From NCBI GenBank assembly GCA_010909165.1, contig MU008183.1, positions 248,001 through 312,000 of the forward strand: a stretch of 64,000 bases of DNA. Reading direction: 5' to 3'. Position numbers and translations under genes: made by a program. Every line of letters starts with the position of its first letter. Position 1 is the first letter of the stretch. Of this stretch, positions 10,459-21,000 are shown piece by piece. The notes beneath the pieces were generated by a model. The model saw nothing but the letters and a program-made list of their open reading frames with translations, was not told the DNA's origin and did not search any database. This DNA comes from Anthoceros angustus. Its lineage: Eukaryota; Streptophyta; Anthocerotopsida; Anthocerotales; Anthocerotaceae.

Positions 10459-10950
10459 ATGGAGTCCACAATGAAAATTGAAGTGAGAATGTTTCAAGAA
10501 AGATACATATGTGGAAAATGTATCGGTGAAGGAGGTTTTTCCAAAGTCTATGAATGCTATGACAAATATACAGGAAAGATATTTGCCTGCAAAATTATGA
10601 AAAAATCTAAAGACATAAATGATGCAATATGTAGAGAGATCAACACTCTTCGATCTCTTCCAAAATATTCTCATATTATTAACACAAAAAGTGTTCATGA
10701 GGATATTGAACATATTTATATTGTGATGGAGTTATGTACCTATGGTACACTAAAGGATGAACTAAAAAAAGGGGGAGCTTATTGTGAAGAGGATGCAAAA
10801 ATACTTATGTTTAACCCAATGGAGGCAATCAATTTTTGCCATAGGCATAATGTTATGCATCGCGATTTGAAACCGGCTAATATATTATTACTTAGCCGTC
10901 TCAAAGTCATACTAGCAGACTTTGGTTTGTCTGTTTCACGCAGATTATAG
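10459..10950 (+). pseudogene. Truncated Ser/Thr protein kinase (CDPK/CAMK-like N-lobe to DFG)
   Basis: 163 residues from ATG 10459. Visible motifs in order: glycine loop GEGGFSKVY (about residues 24-32), ATP-anchoring Lys in ACKIMKK (about 45), C-helix Glu in CREINTL, hinge IVMELC, catalytic loop MHRDLKPANILL, and ADFGLS at about residue 156, then a stop. The activation-segment remainder and the C-lobe are missing, so it cannot be an active kinase as it stands. Codons are strongly A/T-biased, unlike the GC-rich proteases at 47-48 kb. The break coincides with retroelement sequence starting at about 10951, which suggests truncation by insertion. The closest family by motif style is the CDPK-like group, but the autoinhibitory and EF-hand parts that would prove it are absent. 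Confidence 0.8.
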
Positions 10951-11680
10951 TGACTAAATCGCATGTTAGAATCTTGACGGGTTCGAAAACCCTGATTTCT
11001 GCTGGCTCTAAGCGGGCTGCTCAAGCACGGGATGGCGGCATGCGAGAAGGAAAATTGGCATTTAGGGCTAGAAACGACTATTGTTGAAGTCCCACCTTGT
11101 AGCGTTGTCCACAGGAGAGAACTCCTAGCCTGCAGGGCAATGGACACCCATTGCCTGAAAAAAGCCATCACACAAGAAAAGGGGGAGACCAACCGCATTC
11201 TTGCATGTGGTGAGCTTTGCACAGCCTTGATGAACTGGAGAAATCCTTGCCCATGGCCCCGTGAGTCTCGATGGCAAGGGGGATGAAGGCGTGGCCCTTC
11301 TTGCATGGGCGAGTACTCGTGAATCTTCGTTGTCGTGCATCTCTCCACCACCCAACCTGGAGGGTTGATGATGACGTGCTTGCAGACAATGTCCCGGGCA
11401 AGGTCTGTTACGACCACATCCACAACGGAAACCTGGTCCCCACTTGGCCATCGAGAACATGACGTCGCGGACGGCATGATGCGTTGCCACGAGAGCGAGG
11501 GCTCGTGGCAGTCTAAAGCAGGCGGGCCAAAGGTTGGACCAAACCCAGGCGCAACCTCATCGCGGTAGAAAAAGAAGCCGGTGCGACTCGAAATACCTTG
11601 ATGCAAGGTCGCGCTAGAAGCCATGAACCTGCTCCCTTCCCCGAGCAAGAGCGGAGGCGAGCTCGAGCTGGTCAAGGAAT
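10951..11680 (-). pseudogene. C-terminal part of a reverse-transcriptase retroelement ORF
   Basis: On the minus strand, fragments DVVVTDLARDIVCKHVI, INPPGWVVER and HAFIPLAIETHGAMGK, with a following QWVSIALQ, can be read. They correspond in order to the tail of the reverse-transcriptase units at 31-36 kb (compare DEVVVADVVVRPRG there). Frames change several times, so it is a relic. It abuts the truncated kinase. Confidence 0.55.
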
Positions 11681-12735
11681 GGAGGAATCCAGGAGCAGAG
11701 CTAGCTGCACATGCCCATACTGCTTCTCATGGAGGGAGGCCAAAAGGCCACGCAGCCCGTCCGCAGAGAACGAGGACGAATGCGGCATGACCGCCCTAGC
11801 CTCTGAGGATAGGACACCCCTGGCCAATCTTAAGGACAAGCATGCAAGGGGAAGGTGCCCTCCTCGACGCCCGAGATGAAGGCCTTCAAGATGCGGTAAC
11901 CCTCTGAGACCTTATAGATATTTCCTTTTTTTTAGCAAATTACGAGACCTTGTAGATATTTCAAAGTATACATAGATGTCCTGCACTTGGAATTTTAAAT
12001 CGCAGAAATCCAGTAGAACAGTAACAAATGAAAGTTTCAAAATAATTTTTAACCACTCAAATTATATAGGCTAGTAGGCCTTCTTTTTTTTTGAGCAAAT
12101 TCGGAGACTTTATTTATATTTCAAAGTATACATCGAAGTCTCGCACTGGAAACTTTGAATAGGAATAACCCCGTAGGACACTAACAACTAGCGGCTTGAA
12201 CTCGAGTAACCTCGAAGGGCACTAACAATTGGCAACCCTGCACGCAACAAAGACGAAGGCTTCTAGGATGGTTATAATTGACAACTCTGTAGAGCCATGA
12301 AGCTGGGGATGGGTGGCACCCCATCCAAGCATTGATTCGTCCGAAGGACGCTTAACCAGGGAGGTCCAATGACATCGAAGAGTGACATCTAGATATGGAT
12401 TCTCGTGGGCCCTTTGACTACAACCGGTTTAAGTTTGACTTGCATGCGAAAGCGTCTTGAGCAAGGATGCTTTATTAACAATAATGAATCAAGTGTGTTC
12501 AAAGGTGGGCCTTTATAGGTGGTCTCCGAAGGGGTGTGTCCTTTCACTAGCCTAGTTAACTAACAAAGTGCTAGGTCTAGCTGACAAACCAACGTGGTAC
12601 AGAACCAACTTTGTTTAGTATTATTTCTAACTCTCCCTCTCATGTACGTTGCCGTTCTGAGACCTCCAAACTAAGAAAAGGAGATCAATATAAGAAGTAA
12701 GCTGCCACTGAAAGGCTACCATCTTCGGCTCGGGT
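11681..12735. other. Gene-free stretch with a duplicated AT-rich repeat
   Basis: 11905-12180 holds two copies about 165 bp apart of a unit beginning AGCAAATT(A/C)(C/G)GAGAC(C/T)TT and continuing ATATTTCAAAGTATACAT; the family is also present at 3413-3480. The rest shows no gene. Confidence 0.6.
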
Positions 12736-13200
12736 GTCACATCTTCCAGTAGCACTTTCTGATGCTAGCATAGCTCGGGCTATAGCCATGAGATTAGCAT
12801 GGGCCTTAGAAGGCCAATGGCATAGGATTCCGCTTTATCATTCTGAGCAAAAGTGTAGGGAACCATAAATTGTCTCAGGATTCCACACTCCTCACAGTAG
12901 TCTTTGAACTGATGGTTGTTGAGTTCTCCTGCATTGTCCAATCTGATGCATGGCAGCTTGCAACCAAGTTTGCAACTCGGTTATAGAAACAAAGGATGAG
13001 AACACAGCAAAGAAGTCACTCTCGAGACGAAGCGGGTACGCAAAGGAGTAGCAGAAATAATCATCCATTATGATCATAGAATGACGTGCTCCTGGAAAGA
13101 ACACTTCCATCTTGCATGTCTCATGCCAGAGAACACGGTATAGTACAGTATGTAGAAGCGGCTGGGCACAGAGATCTTCGGGCTCTAATACCATGTTCAT
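12736..13200 (-). pseudogene. Ty1/copia integrase-core fragment
   Basis: Minus-strand translation gives MIIMDDYFCYSFAYPLRLESD, then in another frame RLDNAGELNNHQFKDYCEECGI and RQFMVPYTFAQNDKAES. These match the copia integrase order D-D-Y-S-R, then D-N-G-G-E-(Y/F), then the V-P-Y-T-P-Q-Q-N-G-V-A-E motif. Conserved residues are altered (GGE to AGE, QQNGVAE to AQNDKAE) and there are frameshifts, so it is inactive. No LTRs of this element were found nearby. Confidence 0.75.
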
Positions 13201-13460
13201 AATCCGCGATCAAGGATACACTCGCATGATCGTAATGCAATGATATGGAAAAGACTTGTTTTCTAACACTCCCACTCATTAATTATATCTAATGAGGGTA
13301 GACTAGGTATAGGGTAATGTCCAAATAAGTGAAGACTTGTTTTCTAACAAAAGAGGAAGAAGAATTTTATTTAAGTCCACTAAGGACGGATTTCCGTCAT
13401 GGGACTTGGTACTTAACAACTTGTACCATGGTGTGCCTAAGCCACTTGCACCAAGGGCAT
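13201..13460. other. Short intergenic stretch before an LTR-like start
   Basis: Contains repeated words GAAGACTTGTTTTCTAAC (near 13249 and 13331), possibly the edge of the copia relic. No gene seen. Confidence 0.4.
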
Positions 13461-16060
13461 TGTGGCGCGACTTTCACGACTCACACGCGCCTATTAACCC
13501 GTGTCGTTGTAGTAAGGGGTCCGTTCCCAAAGGGAATGATAGGCTCCGTTGCCGCGTTTCAATCGTTTCTCACCTCATGAAAATCTTGGCTTTAGACCCA
13601 ACACACACACATTCATCGTTTCTGACTAACTACTCCTAACCCAACGGACAGTCGTGCAAACGTTTAAGGACCCGTTCGCGTCCGTATCATTCAAGTTTGT
13701 CACTCGTTCCTCTAGTCCGTTCCTCTCACCATTCACACTACACTCATCAACCTTGGAGAAAATCGTGGGTGGCTGCGCGGTCCGGACCTCCTCCGTCGCT
13801 TCTCCGCCAGTTCTCCGTCCGGGCTCTGCATCTGCCGAGTTCCTCCGGCTTACAGTTCCAGGCCTCATTCTGACACCGGGCCGCCCGACGGCAAGGGTCC
13901 TTGATCGTTCTTCCCTGCACACACCACCACACGTTGGGTCCGTCACGGGACCTTGATGCCTGGGCCGCTGGGCCGCTGTCGATGACTCAAGACTCACGCT
14001 AGCAAGAAGGCGCACAAGGGCCTGCAAGAAAACGCGGCATCAACACCATGGCGGTGGGGCTGGGATTGCCCCTGGTTCCGCCTCGGCGCTGGTGGCCCAA
14101 GCCCTAGCCCCGACAATTGCGGCGCCCCCAATCGGATGATCCAGCGGTGGCCCCTACCTCTCCGAGACTCTATCGGGTTGCGCTTCTACGGTGGCTCGAC
14201 AACGCTGTCACCACTAAATCCTCCTCCCATCCTCTCTTATCTCACTGGCAAGCCCCTTATGCAATGGCCCTCAAGAGATAGTTCCGCTGTGGCTGGTGAT
14301 TGGTGGCTCCTTCCGCTGGGCTCGAGTCCGGACCTCGAGTCCGGACCTCGAGTCCGGACCTCAGGGTCCGGTCTTCTTTCGGAGTCCGGACCTCGAGTCC
14401 GGACCTCGAGTCGGACTTGCCTCTAGGGTCCTGGGCCTCGGGCCGCCTTCCCCACAGTCCGGACCTCGGGGTCCGGTCTTGTCACTAAGTCCGGACCTCG
14501 AGTCGGACTTTCTTGAGGCGGACCTCGGGGTCCGGTCTTCTTTCCGGAGTCCGGACAAAGTCCCACTGCGAGCACTGGCTCCCCGGACTTATCAATGGCT
14601 CACCCACCGAGCCCTCCCGCGGCCTGTGTTTCTGGATCGCCCTTCTATGGCCCCCAGGGGCCCTCCCTCCTTCCGTGGTGAGGTGCGGAGTGCTTACTCC
14701 TGTGCCAGCTGCCGTCCAAGCCTCCTCAAATTTGCTCCCTCATACCTGGTCACAGTCAAACAGGCCCTAAGGTCCCCGTGGCCGTGCTGTCTCCGGGGCC
14801 TTCCTCCCTCGCTCCTCCTTCTAACCCGTCTAGAAGTCCGTCCACCTGCCGGGGGTGGCGCAACACCTCCAGTGCCTTGAGAAGCTCCGCGTGGTAGTAG
14901 GCAAAGTCACGAGATCGACTTGTTGAATTGCCTCCTCCACATGGACCCGGGCACCCTTGCATCCCTCCTCCGGAGGTGCTCGGCGTTGGGCGTGTTGTCC
15001 GGCTTGGATCGTCTCGCCGCCAGGCTCGCCAACCTCGCCCGGCATTCCCTGATGCCGCCAAGGCGGCCTCAAACACCTCCTGCAGCCTTTGATGCTGCTC
15101 GGCGGCCTCCTCCCGCCCGTTGAAGCTCCACTAGTTTGTCGCTGAGCCGCTCCCCTTGCCTCCTGCATTGGACAAGCACCTCTGCTCCTCCTCCAGCTCT
15201 CGTCCCTCCGTTCATCCTACCCGAGGTCCGCCACTTCCTTCTCAGGCGGGCGGTATCTCCGCCTCCCTCGCTTCCTCCGGCTCCTTCTTGACTGGCGGCC
15301 ACGCTCCTTGGATCGCCGCCTATTCTCTTCCGTCTTCATGTCGAGACGCTTCATCTCCGTCAAGTCTTGGATTCTCCGTGTTGCTCCGGCCAGCGTCTTG
15401 GAATTCTGCGCCTGTGGTGTCCTCTTTGCCGCCCAGCCTCCCCGCCGCCTCCTCCTCCGCCTCCCGCACTGCACCCCCGAGATCCCCTATTTCCCGGTGC
15501 TGGCCTCCATTTCTTCTTCATGGCGCCTTTGCTCTGCCACTGTTGGGCCTTGAGTTAGGCAGCTACCCGCGTCTCCCTCCACCCCTGCCCGATCACTGTA
15601 GTGATCCTGGCCGACCTTTAGCTGCTTCCGCCTCCTCCCGCCGCCTTCACCGAGCCTCTCGGCTTGGTGTTGGTCTAGCCGAGCCGCCTCGGCCGGTCGC
15701 GGGCGTTCTCCCGCCCTCGACCCTCCTCCGCCTCCCACGCCTCCTCCTCCCGTTTGCGAGGTCTTCAGCGTGCTTGGGCCTCTGACGCCTTCAGCCGCTC
15801 ACACAAGGGTCTTAATCCGGTCTTTGAGCCATTTGGACCTCCGCTCTGCCTGGGACGCTTCCTCCTCGATTCGGTGAGGGACTCCGCCTTCTTCTTCGCC
15901 TCCCGCCTCTACCTGAAGTTCCACCATCCTCCGGGGTGGCCTCCACTTCTTGGGTCTTCTCACGTTCATAAAGGCCCCAAAGCATACCGTCCATACTCGG
16001 TGGCTAAACTTCGCAGCTTTCTTCCACGGCCGCGTTGGGAGATGCCGACAAATCCTCGCT
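13461..16060 (-). mobile_element. LTR-like start and decayed gag-like retroelement, GC/CT-rich
   Basis: 13461 begins TGTGGCGCGACTTTC and has GTCGTTGTAGTAAG about 45 bases later, the same signature as the LTRs at 3642, 5446 and 6921. From about 14880 to 16060 the minus strand holds several overlapping Arg/Lys/Glu-rich frames (for example 15217-15474 and 15799-16104) that look like gag or coiled-coil fragments without a catalytic motif. The far end and target duplication were not found. Confidence 0.5.
14320..14560. repeat. CTCGAGTCCGGAC tandem repeats
   Basis: About ten units containing GTCCGGACCTCGAG or GGGGTCCGGTCTT. They resemble, but are not identical to, the CGGACCTCG minisatellite of the LTRs at 4-8 kb. 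Confidence 0.85.
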
Positions 16061-16351
16061 TTCAAAGGGGTTTCTCCCACAAAGGGGTTTTGGAAAAATC
16101 CCAACCCTATTCCAAAACCGAAGTTGGGCTGGTTTTGTTAAGTTTTGTAGGTGTTGATCCATCGGATTCGGGCATTCTCGGCTCCGGGACCACTTCCTGT
16201 CCGGTCATTTCCACCCCGATGGCGCCTTGCACTCGTGTGCATGGATACTTTGTCGGTGTGATGAAGGGGCTGTGACCGAATTCTTCCATAATTTCGGCAT
16301 GTCAGTAGTTTCTTCAATTTGTGTGGTTCTATATGTTTTGTATACCAAGTG

Positions 16352-16415
16352 GGGGCTAGGCGCGCATAAGTGCGCGCCTTAACAAGGGTATGCACAAACT
16401 TGTGCGCGCACAAGG
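16352..16415. repeat. GCGCGC-rich block with inverted partner at 25342
   Basis: Contains GCGCGCATAAGTGCGCGC and TGCACAAACTTGTGCGCGC. The latter 19 bases are found inverted at 25342-25360. Similar words occur at 18420-18700, 20110-20300 and 21930-22260, so it is a dispersed motif rather than a unique terminal repeat. Confidence 0.6.
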
Positions 16416-16639
16416 CAAAACTAGTGCGAAATATATCATTCGACTGAGGAAATATGTCTTCTTGGAGGTCTGTGGATGTGGCGGAAGCCCAGACGACATA
16501 AGGAGTTGCACAAATCGGCGGACGTCCACATAGACAAGTCTCATCTATCTACCCTATGCCCTAAAGGTACAAAGAATACCCTATCACCTTTCTATCCTCT
16601 ACGGTGTTTAGTCTCCTTGACGGTGACCTTGTGCCGGAT

Positions 16640-19600
16640 CATCATCAAACATGCCTTCAAAAGTTCCAGTCATTCCGGCCTGGTTCCGCTGCGGGGTTCT
16701 TGTCGATTGGCCGAATCGAAGTCGGATGTCTCATCACCAGCTTGGCGAACTACCACCACACCGGATTTTCGTCCAAATCATCATTTTCCTCCAATGCATC
16801 TCCCTCTGGAACTTGGTGGTCTCATGTTATCTTCAACCTCATACCTTCTTCCACGGTGGTAGATGTTGAAGTTCGAATAGCTTTGTCTTGATAAGCTCAC
16901 GTATGCGGACTTGTAGAGTGCTATCCCTTGCAAAGCGAGAACCCGTATGCCAAAATAAATGTCTCCGATATCAACAATCGATCCGTGTGCTTGCTTCCTC
17001 CGTTGTCGCAACCCTCTCTATCATCGCTGTGTGGAGCCAATATCTCCTCGGTAGGTACCTTCCCTCAAACGCATTGCTATTCTCTGTCACCCACCACCGG
17101 ACAACTAGGTAAGGTTCGTCACATAAGAAATCCAAGTCTTCCACTGCAATCCGAAGGCCTGCTCGATCGTCTCACATGGGACGCAATCATATGGCCTCGT
17201 CGATCTCGGACACATCCATCGAATCTCGCCAACTCGATGGCGCGCTCCCGTGGCCTAAAATTCCGACATACATGTGACGTTGCTGTGGTTCGCGAATCGG
17301 AGAATGACAAAGACATCCGAACGTGATGGGATTTAAGTTCCTCGGCCTCGTCCCTGTTGTACCACTCCCATGCTTTTGAAGATCTCGATGGACTCCTCCT
17401 CGATTTTGTCGCAAATATCGTGATGCCGAACAGTTCCACCATACTTTGTCTTCCAGATAGATATTTTTGCATCGGTTCTTCGAGGCTTTCCTAATGGCTG
17501 CAATGATTTATGCGGGTCGGCCCGCGGTTTGCATGCAGCTTGAAGTGGACATAAAGGCGCCCCTTATATCTGCTTTCGTATTCTAAGGAACTCCAACCTC
17601 CAACGGTTCCCATGTGAACAAGTAGAAAGTGCCTTGCCACGAAGAATCAAAGGGCTCCGCCACTTTTCTTCCCTTGAAATTTTGAATTGATGATAACTAT
17701 GATTGTGCAAATTCCTTCACGTGCATCTCGTGTTCCTCTTTTACCCATCCCATTGGGCCAGACGAAGCTCCTGAAATCGGCCACCTCGGAAACCATTTTC
17801 ACTTCTGAATTGGGTGTATAAGCCTGATGAAGCAAACTCATAAGGGTGTCGAGTGACATTGTTTTTTTGTGCCTGAGGCTTTTAGAAAAGCACGAAAACA
17901 TTTGGTCAACTGCATCATGTGTGTGCCCGACAAGAAGGAAGCCCACCTTCACCTTATCAAGACCCGCTTCGACAAGCATACTCAAGTATGCAAACAACAA
18001 CATATTCTTGTTTTCTCCGCCGTGTTGTCCAGTTGCAAGTAAAACGTCTTGCGTAACCATCTCATATGTGAGAATAACATCCCGGATGATATGAATAGTT
18101 GTTACGCTGCTTCAATATTCGGAAGTTCACATACACCGGTCTTCATAATGTTGTTGTATACCAAACAACCCACAACATGGACCCGGATGAGACCATCCGC
18201 AAAATCCTTTGAGGGGCAGAAAATGTGAGCTCCGTCTTGCTTTGGTCCATCCCGTATCGCCATACCAATGTATTTGCTCGGCTGGCCTTTACACTTCAAA
18301 CGATGTTTTGCAAGTTTTAGTCGCTCGCTGATCGCCGACCGATGTTCACGAAGATGCCGCTCATGGACCTACAAGATAAAATGGATCATGGTTTAACGTT
18401 CCTTGGTCCGCGACGCCGATGGACTGACGGCCGCCGATGCGCGCTGCGCGCACCTATGGACGACCGGCGCAGCAGCGTGACGACGCTGCGGCGCGCACAA
18501 GTGCGCGCGCCACGCGCGTAAGAGCCCACTCGGCGGCGCTGCGGCGCGCGCACCCGCCGGGATCGCGCACAAATGCGCGCATGGGGAGCGCGCATAAACG
18601 CGCGCACCCCATTTCCATCCGCCCGCTACCTGCTTGTGAATGCGCAGCCAGCGCCGCACTGTGTTCGCCGCTCGCAAGTGCGCGCACCGCAGTGGGAACA
18701 AGCACGAGACAAGAGGCGCTGAGTGCTCATGATTCCATGGAAGTCAAAAGGAAACTCGGATATGAAATACCTTGTTCTTGTCGGTTCGCTGGTCATCTCG
18801 ATGGTCGCTTCAACGCTTCGCATTGGACGATTTTGAAAACGACTACACTTTGGTATCTTCACTTTTGGAAAATGTTTCTTCCATAAGGCGTATGAGAATG
18901 AGAGACGTTGGTCAACCCAAACTCTTGAAACCTCCGTTTGTAGTCCCGGAATATCTCTCCTTTGGTATATGAATCGCAAGTTAAACGAAACATTGGGCAT
19001 GCTCACCGTTAGCTTGAAAAACTTTTCCATCCAAGCAATGCATTCCGAACATGATCTGGGCCACGCCTTGGAACTTCCCTGATGACCATGGTGTGTTCGT
19101 TAGTACTCGTTTCAAATGTTCATACCTCCGCCATCCAATGCGTAACACTTTTCCGAAACTTCACAACATTGCAACTGTGTCTCCAGAGAAAATTGAGAAC
19201 ATTACAAGATAGGTTGCTTGTTCTACCTCGAGCAATCCTTGCAAATATATTTCCGCTTTTCGAGGCAATCCTGTGAAGCGATATCTCGAGGCTCTCTATA
19301 TTCTTCTTTCCCAATTGCAAGAAACAACTGCGCTACAAAGAATGCGAAGACCATGTTGTGTATTTCTTCAACGCCGCATACCATGGTCCTCTTCAATCTC
19401 CGGCTTGGATAATGTCTACGCTTCACCGGACAATGTGGACTCGAGGATTCTCGTGAAAGGCTCGGCCGGATGCCACGCTGGGTGTTCGTGCCCGCATCCT
19501 CCTTCCCCGCAAAATTCGGTCCCATCATTCCCGACCTCCTCCATGGAGCGATGAAGAAACAATTTCGCCGCATTCCATCTTGACCTCGTTCCTAATGTCC

Positions 19601-20010
19601 GGATTTGGCGTGGTATCCGAATGCTTGGCCTACCTCCTCTCCCTTCTTCAACCGGAGTTGTATCGGCGAGACCTTCCGATGCCTTCCATGCTCGGAGTGG
19701 TGTCCATGATTGTCACCTTCTCAATCTTCCGCGACGACGCAGAATCACGGCGCGCTACCAAAACATCAATCGTGAAACATTTTCGAGACCCAGTGCCACT
19801 GCCGCTATGGCCTTCCATTCGCCCGCCCGACTCCGACCGCAGTAGGATGGAGAAGCTCGATTTCACCGCCTTCAAACTTGGATGGTCCGCAACTATGAGA
19901 CGAAGAAGTGCTGCGCATATGGAGTTTGTCCATCCGTGTTTGAACGTTAAAATATGCATACATGATTATGGGGTTTAACTTATAGTAGCCGCCAATGTTA
20001 ATTACCAAAC
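16640..20010 (-). pseudogene. DUF7869-like transposon protein, decayed
   Basis: The best piece is 18060-17647 (minus), with ENKNMLLFAYLSMLVEAGL, VGFLLVGHTHDAVDQMFSCFS and DTLMSLLHQAYT. The G-H-T-H-x3-D-Q-x-F-S signature after an LDN-x-x-x-ENKN motif is the hallmark of DUF7869-type proteins, which are multicopy and probably derived from DNA-transposon transposases. Upstream (minus) pieces are 18299-18102 (GMAIRDGPKQDGAHIFCPSK) and 19030-18626 (SYALWKKHFPKVKIPKCSRF). Downstream, an acidic segment near 16800 reads EENDDLDENPVWW. The frame shifts several times and a GCGCGC-rich block (18420-18700) interrupts it. The transposase role is inferred from family behaviour. Confidence 0.6.
18420..18700. 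repeat. GCGCGC-rich insertion within the DUF7869-like gene
   Basis: Dense alternating GCGCGCACAAGTGCGCGC-type words in a sequence of otherwise moderate GC. It separates coding-like parts of the minus-strand gene, as an intron or insertion would. Confidence 0.65.
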
Positions 20011-21000
20011 GCTCGCTTGAAATAAGGGCTATAACGGAAACCTAACCTAACCTTCAACCGCGAGTTAACCCACGGTTAGGCAAGTTTGAGATTCCTTCCG
20101 CCTAAGTAACATGGGCAAGAGCGCGCGCGGTGTGCGACTTGCATCCGCTGTGAGCGCAGCGCTGCGTCACTTGCTTGAGCGATTGCGCGCTGCAGGCATC
20201 CGCGTTGTATCGAATCGTGGGCGCGACGGAGAGTGGCGCGCTGCTGGTGGGCGACCGGCGTGCTGCGCAGCATCTCCCATGTGCATCTGCGATTTGAGGG
20301 TCTCTCGGTGACAAGGAATCCGCGTGTTGGGCATGAGTTGTGTGCTTTGAATCGGTGGCTGGTTGAGCGCAAGCGACATAGGGAAGACCGCGAGCGTTGC
20401 TGGTGTCCGACTTGCTTGAGCGATTGCGGCGACACAAGGCATCCGCGGTTTTGCACGAGAATCGTGGATGCGCACATGTGAGAAAGGCGCGCTGGTGGGC
20501 GACTGTGTGCTCTGGGCATCTCCATGTGCATCTGCGACTTGAGGGTCTCTCGCACAAGGAACTGCACAGTGCGGCGCATCCTTGATTGGAGGTATCCGCA
20601 CAAGGGCTCGCTTTGAACAGCAGCCTGACTTTGAATCGGCGGTTGAGGGCGCCCAAGTGACATAGGCCGAGACCTCTCGGGTTGGCAACCTCATGGCGCT
20701 TGAGGCGTCGGACGCAAGGCAACGAGTGAACAAAACCGGTCAGGTGAAGTCTTCGCCACTGTGTGTGTGCCCAAAATCGTGTGGGTGACAAAAGGCCTCT
20801 GTCCGCTTCCGGCGGTGCTGGTTGGTGCACAGCTGGCTGTTATGCACCCTTGGTGCTTGTGAAAGGCACCGTTTGGGTCAGACCTTGGTGCTTGGTGGAA
20901 GGCACCAGTGTTTGCTTGTGGCATGCACGCTTGGTTGTCCGAGGTCGCTTGTGGTGAAAGGAGCTGTGAAGAAGAGGCTTGTGAAGAGCCTTGTAAAGGG
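20011..21000. other. Divergent intergenic region with duplicated 240-bp segment
   Basis: Words such as CTTGCTTGAGCGATTGCG (20171, 20411) and ATGTGCATCTGCGA(T/C)TTGAGGGTCTCTCG (about 20279, 20523) recur about 240 bases apart, marking an imperfect tandem duplication. GGTGCTTG..GAAGGCACC also recurs at 20852-20905. Being between two divergent genes, it could hold their promoters; no TATA was chosen. Confidence 0.55.

Noticed and set aside
10779-11675. 298-codon minus-strand frame as one gene
   Set aside because: Its end is antisense to the kinase, and the rest matches a retroelement tail only in pieces with frame changes.
13461-16060. Second complete LTR element of the 3.6-8.4 kb family
   Set aside because: Only the LTR start signature is present; no matching CCACA end followed by the flank GGCAT was found.
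18386-18701. Arg/Ala-rich minus-strand frames
   Set aside because: They are translations of the GCGCGC-rich block, not protein-like sequence.
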